From: JALGVA01 sp964617715 | GTDB taxonomy: Bacteria > Armatimonadota > Zipacnadia > Zipacnadales > UBA5352 | Direction: 5' to 3' | Assembly: GCA_964617715.1 (NCBI GenBank) | Contig: CAZTZN010000001.1 | Coordinates: forward strand, 36,556 to 100,555 | Length of the DNA stretch: 64,000 bases | Shown: positions 60,730-64,000 of the stretch, piece by piece | Position numbering within the stretch: position 1 is the first letter of the stretch | Layout of the letters: every line of letters starts with the position of its first letter | Notes under the pieces: generated by a model | Database searches by the model: none | The model's input: the letters and a program-made list of their open reading frames with translations, nothing else | Told to the model about the DNA's origin: nothing | Program-made: the position numbers and the translations under genes

Positions 60730-61617
60730 CTATGCGACGAACCACCTGATCGCCGCGCGGCGCTGCGTGCGGGTGAACGCGCGCGTCCACGGGTCGATGA
60801 CCAGCTCATGAACCACGCCGTCGGTGCGCGGTAGCACCCAGCCGAAGTTCCAGTTGCGCTCGCCATAGGCCAGCGGCGTCGCCGGGGCCACACGCACCAG
60901 CGGCTGGGACTCGCCTCCGAGGAAGCCCTGGTCCTCGTGGTTGTAGATCGGCCCCAGCTCCACAAACACCTCATGGGAGATCGGCGCTGCACCTTCAGGG
61001 GCGAGGTCGGCGCACAGGTCCGCGATGCCGACCTTCAGGGCGCAGCCCGCCCGGAAGGCCTCCTGCAGCGCCCGCAGTGACCCGAAGCTCGGCCGCCCCC
61101 GCGCATCGTGGGCGAGCACCTCCTCCCAGCGCTCGTTGACCCGGAAGGCGTACTCGCCGAAATCATAGAGGTAGTTCTCCGACGGCGCGTCTGTGTCGGT
61201 GTCCCACCGGTTGAGCGCATGGTACTTCGGGGGAGGGGCGGTCGGCAGCGCCCCGTCGGAGCGCCGCGGGGCCAGGAAGGGCCGCGCGATGCCCGCCTGG
61301 CCATTGTCGTTGACCAGGAAGAACGAAAGCGAGGGGAAGTCGCCGAAGCCCAGCGAGCAGTCGGCCGGGTAGCGCGTGGTCTGGATGCCCGCGACGTGCT
61401 CGCCCGCGAGCCGGTAGACCACGCCGAAGTTCATCATCTCCTGCACCAGCCCCACGTCGGAGCCCGGCGCGGACATGTGCTCGCCGTAGTCGAAGGTGGC
61501 GTAGCTGCGCAGGTCGGCGCCACGCCCGACGGCGGCCGCCAGGTCCGCCCGGTCACCCGCCGTCACCTCCCGCCGCTCATTCAGGCGCAGCGCGCACCGC
61601 CATGTCGAGCATCCCAT
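60730..61617 (-). CDS. Hypothetical protein in operon with a secreted glycosidase-like gene
   Basis: A 295-residue protein with no leader or transmembrane segment, and no family that I recognise. Visible features are strand-rich stretches (SLSFFLVNDNGQAGIARPF, ISHEVFVELGPIYNHEDQG) and a long helix near SFGSLRALQEAFRAGCALKVG; the C-terminus reads GVVHELVIDPWTRAFTRTQ, with strand-forming character. Possibly an all-beta enzyme or a binding protein acting with the preceding gene. The start at 61617 is an ATG with GGAG 8 bases upstream; an alternative GTG at 61626 is in frame. It lies 19 bases downstream of the TIM-barrel gene, so it is very probably co-transcribed with it. Confidence 0.75.
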   Translation of the reverse strand: MGCSTWRCALRLNERREVTAGDRADLAAAVGRGADLRSYATFDYGEHMSAPGSDVGLVQEMMNFGVVYRLAGEHVAGIQTTRYPADCSLGFGDFPSLSFFLVNDNGQAGIARPFLAPRRSDGALPTAPPPKYHALNRWDTDTDAPSENYLYDFGEYAFRVNERWEEVLAHDARGRPSFGSLRALQEAFRAGCALKVGIADLCADLAPEGAAPISHEVFVELGPIYNHEDQGFLGGESQPLVRVAPATPLAYGERNWNFGWVLPRTDGVVHELVIDPWTRAFTRTQRRAAIRWFVA

Positions 61618-61636
61618 GCGCGTCACTCCATCGCGC

Positions 61637-63790
61637 CTACGGATAGTCCACCCTCACGACCACGTCCCGGCAGCTCTGGCTGGCCAGGCGCGCGCGGATC
61701 GAGGCCCACCAGGCCTCGCCGATGTCGGTGCTGTTCGCCGCGCCGAAGGCGACCTGACGGAAGCCGGGGCGGTCGGCGTAGTGCCCCGGCGCGTCAATGC
61801 GCAGCTCGCCATCGACATAGACCCGCAGATCCTCGCCCTCGGTCTCGATGCGGTAGGTGTGGAAGTCGTCGGTGGTGTCCATCTCCCAGCGGATGTTCCG
61901 GTCGAACCACAGCCCGATGTGGTCCGGCCACAGCCCCAGCCGCTCCTGGGCGGCGCCGTTGCCGAAGAGCACGAAGCTGGAGCCGGACAGCACCTTGGCG
62001 CGTGCCTCGATGACTACCGGCTCGCCGGCCGTGGCGCCCCAGGGGTAGCGGTAGTAGTGGTAGTCGCCCGAGACCGTCCCACGGTCGGCGATAAACAGCG
62101 CGCCGTCGGCCAGCTCCTCGGTTGTCCGCTCCGAGCCCGGGTCGCGGTACCACGGCGCCTGTGGGGTTTCGTCGCCCTCCCAGACGATGCTCCACTCATC
62201 GGCGCCCGGCAGCTCCTCGGCCACGAGCGCGATCTCGACACGGTTGGCGCCGCGCACCAGCCACGCCACCTGCAGCGGGAAGTCAATCCAGCCGTCGGTG
62301 ATGGTCGCGTCTCCGAGTTCGTGGCCGTTGAGTCTCACCCGCACCTGCTCGGCGCGCGCCACTCCGGGCATCTCGATGTGCAGCGTCACCGTCGGCTCCG
62401 CGCCCGCGGCCTGTGCCGCCGCGAAGTCCTCGCCGACCGGAATCCCGGTCACCAGCGGCTCGCCCGGCGCGACGCTCACCGGGTGCAGCGGCGTGAGGAC
62501 CGGAAGGTTGCGGTAGCGCTCGCCGCCGGCCAGCCACGAGTTGGCGCTACCGTCGCGCACCGTCACGAAGTAGAGCTTATCCAGCGTGGTCATGGCCGCG
62601 GGGTCGCCGATCTCGCGGAAGATGGCGGAGGTCGGGCTGAACAGATTGAAGGTGTGGATGCCGTCCGCGCCCGCGGTCCACGCGTTCATGGCCCGGCCAC
62701 GGTAGCCCTCCACCGTCGCCCGGCGGAAGCGCGTCTCGCCACGCACCCGCGAGTCGCTCAGGCACGGGTAGACCGGCACGTCGTAGCGATGGCCCAGCTC
62801 GACGCTGTACTCCCACGGGTTGAGCTTGAAATATCCGGCGGTAATGAGCAGGTCCACCAGGCCCTCTTCGAGCCAGCGTTCGATGTCGAGGCCCATGTCG
62901 CGGTCGAACTCCACCGAGTCGGCCACGCGCACGCTGATGAGGATCGGGCGCCCGCGCTGCAGGCCAACCTCCTCGGTCATGGCGCGCACCCGTCGGATCA
63001 GGTCGGTCATCATCTCGCGCTCTTCCTCGCTGGCGACGCCGCCGTTGGCGACGCTGGCGAAGTAGCACATGTGTCGGAAGAAGTCCAGCTCGATCCCGTC
63101 CACGTCGTAGTTGCGGCACACCTCGTCGATGAAGCCGAAGGCCAGGTCGCGGACCTCGGGCAGGGCGTAATTGACCGAACTCCAGCGCCCAAACGGAGTG
63201 CGCCTGACCGGGTCGCCCACCAGCCACTCAGGGTGCTCTTCCTTGAGCGGCGGGTAGAGCAGGTAGGGCCTGTCCGGGCGCCAGGCGGCATCGTGGGTGT
63301 CGTTCATGCGCATCGACCAGAACGCTTCCATCCCGTTGGCGTGGGCGAAATCGATCACACTGCGCAGGCAATCTGAGCCCTGGTCGATCAGCGCCTGCGA
63401 GATGTTCTGCCTGGTGGGCAGCAGGCCGTAGTCGCCCGGCTGGCGCGTCAGGAGGGTGCCGACCTTCGTGTCATGGGTGAAGAAGCTGAAGCCCGAGCTG
63501 ATGGTGCAGTAGGCGATGGTGCCGACCTGGGAGTCTGCGAGCGCAGTGGTGCGCAGGTCGAGGAAGTTCTGCACGGTCACCTCGCGATCGCCCGGGAAGT
63601 AGAGGCAGTCGCAGCCATCATTGTTGGCGATGATGCCCCCCGGGGCGTGCGCCAGCTCCCGCCGCACCTCGCGAAGCTGCTCGAGCGTGAGTTGGCCGTC
63701 GCCGGCCTGCTGTGCGGGCACCATGCTCACCACCATGGTCGAAACGATTGTCGCCACGAGAAACGCAAGTCCCGGGTTCGAACGCCTCAT
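61637..63790 (-). CDS. Secreted glycoside-hydrolase-like protein with C-terminal LamG-like domain
   Basis: A 717-residue exported protein with leader MRRSNPGLAFLVATIVSTMVV and a cleavage region near VPAQ. The first 420 residues are a TIM barrel: VDGIELDFFRHMCYF (about 227-241) holds a candidate acid pair on a strand end, and ILISVRVADSVEFDRDMGLDI and LVDLLITAGYFKLN follow in the barrel order. It resembles the GHL10-like group with unknown substrate. After a linker with a beta-sandwich (VRVRLNGHELGDATI), residues 560-717 form a concanavalin/LamG-like domain (SSFVLFGNGAAQERLGLW). AGGAGG 9 bases before the ATG at 63790 supports the start. The sequence upstream has an inverted repeat. Confidence 0.82.
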   Translation of the reverse strand: MRRSNPGLAFLVATIVSTMVVSMVPAQQAGDGQLTLEQLREVRRELAHAPGGIIANNDGCDCLYFPGDREVTVQNFLDLRTTALADSQVGTIAYCTISSGFSFFTHDTKVGTLLTRQPGDYGLLPTRQNISQALIDQGSDCLRSVIDFAHANGMEAFWSMRMNDTHDAAWRPDRPYLLYPPLKEEHPEWLVGDPVRRTPFGRWSSVNYALPEVRDLAFGFIDEVCRNYDVDGIELDFFRHMCYFASVANGGVASEEEREMMTDLIRRVRAMTEEVGLQRGRPILISVRVADSVEFDRDMGLDIERWLEEGLVDLLITAGYFKLNPWEYSVELGHRYDVPVYPCLSDSRVRGETRFRRATVEGYRGRAMNAWTAGADGIHTFNLFSPTSAIFREIGDPAAMTTLDKLYFVTVRDGSANSWLAGGERYRNLPVLTPLHPVSVAPGEPLVTGIPVGEDFAAAQAAGAEPTVTLHIEMPGVARAEQVRVRLNGHELGDATITDGWIDFPLQVAWLVRGANRVEIALVAEELPGADEWSIVWEGDETPQAPWYRDPGSERTTEELADGALFIADRGTVSGDYHYYRYPWGATAGEPVVIEARAKVLSGSSFVLFGNGAAQERLGLWPDHIGLWFDRNIRWEMDTTDDFHTYRIETEGEDLRVYVDGELRIDAPGHYADRPGFRQVAFGAANSTDIGEAWWASIRARLASQSCRDVVVRVDYP

Positions 63791-63880
63791 GCCATCAGCC
63801 TCCTGCCGGTCATCCTCGGCCCGGCGACGTTACACCACGCGCCGGACCCCTTCGAGTCCATGCGGCCCCCGGATCCATGA

Positions 63881-63920
63881 CGCGACAGCCACACCCCGAC
63901 CGGTGTGTTGTCCTGTCGCG
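63881..63920. promoter_or_regulatory. Inverted repeat upstream of the secreted glycosidase-like gene
   Basis: CGCGACAG at 63881-63888 pairs with CTGTCGCG at 63913-63920, and CACACC at 63890-63895 pairs with GGTGTG at 63902-63907 inside it, so the site is a nested dyad about 90 bases before the start codon at 63790. This could be an operator or an RNA hairpin. No promoter elements were recognised. Confidence 0.3.
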
Positions 63921-64000
63921 CCACACACACCTCCCCCTCGAGGACGCGGTGGCGCGCGGCCGGCAAGGTCCGCGCGCGCACGATGGCGAACATCGCCACG

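Noticed and set aside
63791..63999. A 70-codon minus-strand frame at the right edge
   Set aside because: Arg/Gly-rich, no ribosome site or known motif; it ends at the glycosidase gene's start region and is most likely non-coding.
1..64000. CRISPR arrays, tRNA and rRNA genes, insertion sequences
   Set aside because: No regularly spaced repeats, cloverleaf sequences, rRNA segments or transposase-like proteins were seen on reading both strands; a covariance-model scan could not be run.

Overview
This is GC-rich bacterial chromosome from what looks like a metagenome-assembled scaffold, with one 100-N assembly gap at 10045-10144. The best clue to the host is the prepilin at 13709-14362. Its N-terminus, in which the type IV cleavage/hydrophobic segment runs into FPVFARARE and then SCTSNLRQLGLA, is in my experience characteristic of Armatimonadota. 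This is inference from one protein; no rRNA or tRNA gene was seen. The sequence is so GC-rich that very long antisense open frames occur, and these have been left out.

The window is gene-dense and dominated by large secreted proteins for complex carbohydrate or debris breakdown, mixed with small operons of cytoplasmic sugar metabolism. From left to right: a secreted CBM-like protein (cut by the edge) and a heparinase II/III-type lyase (1-4615); a nucleoside hydrolase with an FG-GAP protein (4808-6885); a secreted beta-sandwich protein and a BNR-repeat protein broken by the gap (6910-10512); a sialidase remnant and a DUF4838 alpha-glucuronidase-like protein (10872-13510); the prepilin (13709-14362).

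The region 14585-26712 is a compact five-gene same-strand unit and the most interesting part of the window. Two giant exported PQQ-type beta-propeller proteins, each carrying an embedded Rossmann/methyltransferase-like domain, flank a lipoprotein-like membrane-anchored protein, a MacB/LolC-type ABC permease and its ATPase. The layout suggests a cell-envelope transport or mechanotransmission complex that handles or senses extracytoplasmic substrates. I know of no function for it.

26954-34336 holds two minus-strand sugar operons (URO-D family + fucose-isomerase-like; Gfo/Idh oxidoreductase + a second isomerase-like + a TIM-barrel-like protein) with an SGNH hydrolase between them. 34587-41776 carries a LamG/GH123-like glycosidase, two sialidase-like propellers and a DUF1846 protein. 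41798-44864 is an operon of aminotransferase, sugar-phosphate-isomerase-like and FMN-reductase-like genes. 45075-63790 holds two RidA-type proteins, a GH20-like multidomain protein, a transglutaminase-like protein, a DUF5010 protein, an (alpha/alpha)6 glycosidase, a tandem beta-helix protein and secreted TIM-barrel proteins.

Together the genes describe a scavenger of complex glycans: exported lyases and glycosidases outside, and isomerases, oxidoreductases and deaminase-like enzymes inside. No SusC/SusD pair, sulfatase or dedicated sugar transporter was recognised here. Two related palindromic intergenic elements (32997-33213 and 60547-60693) share an 11-base end and point to a dispersed REP-like repeat family.
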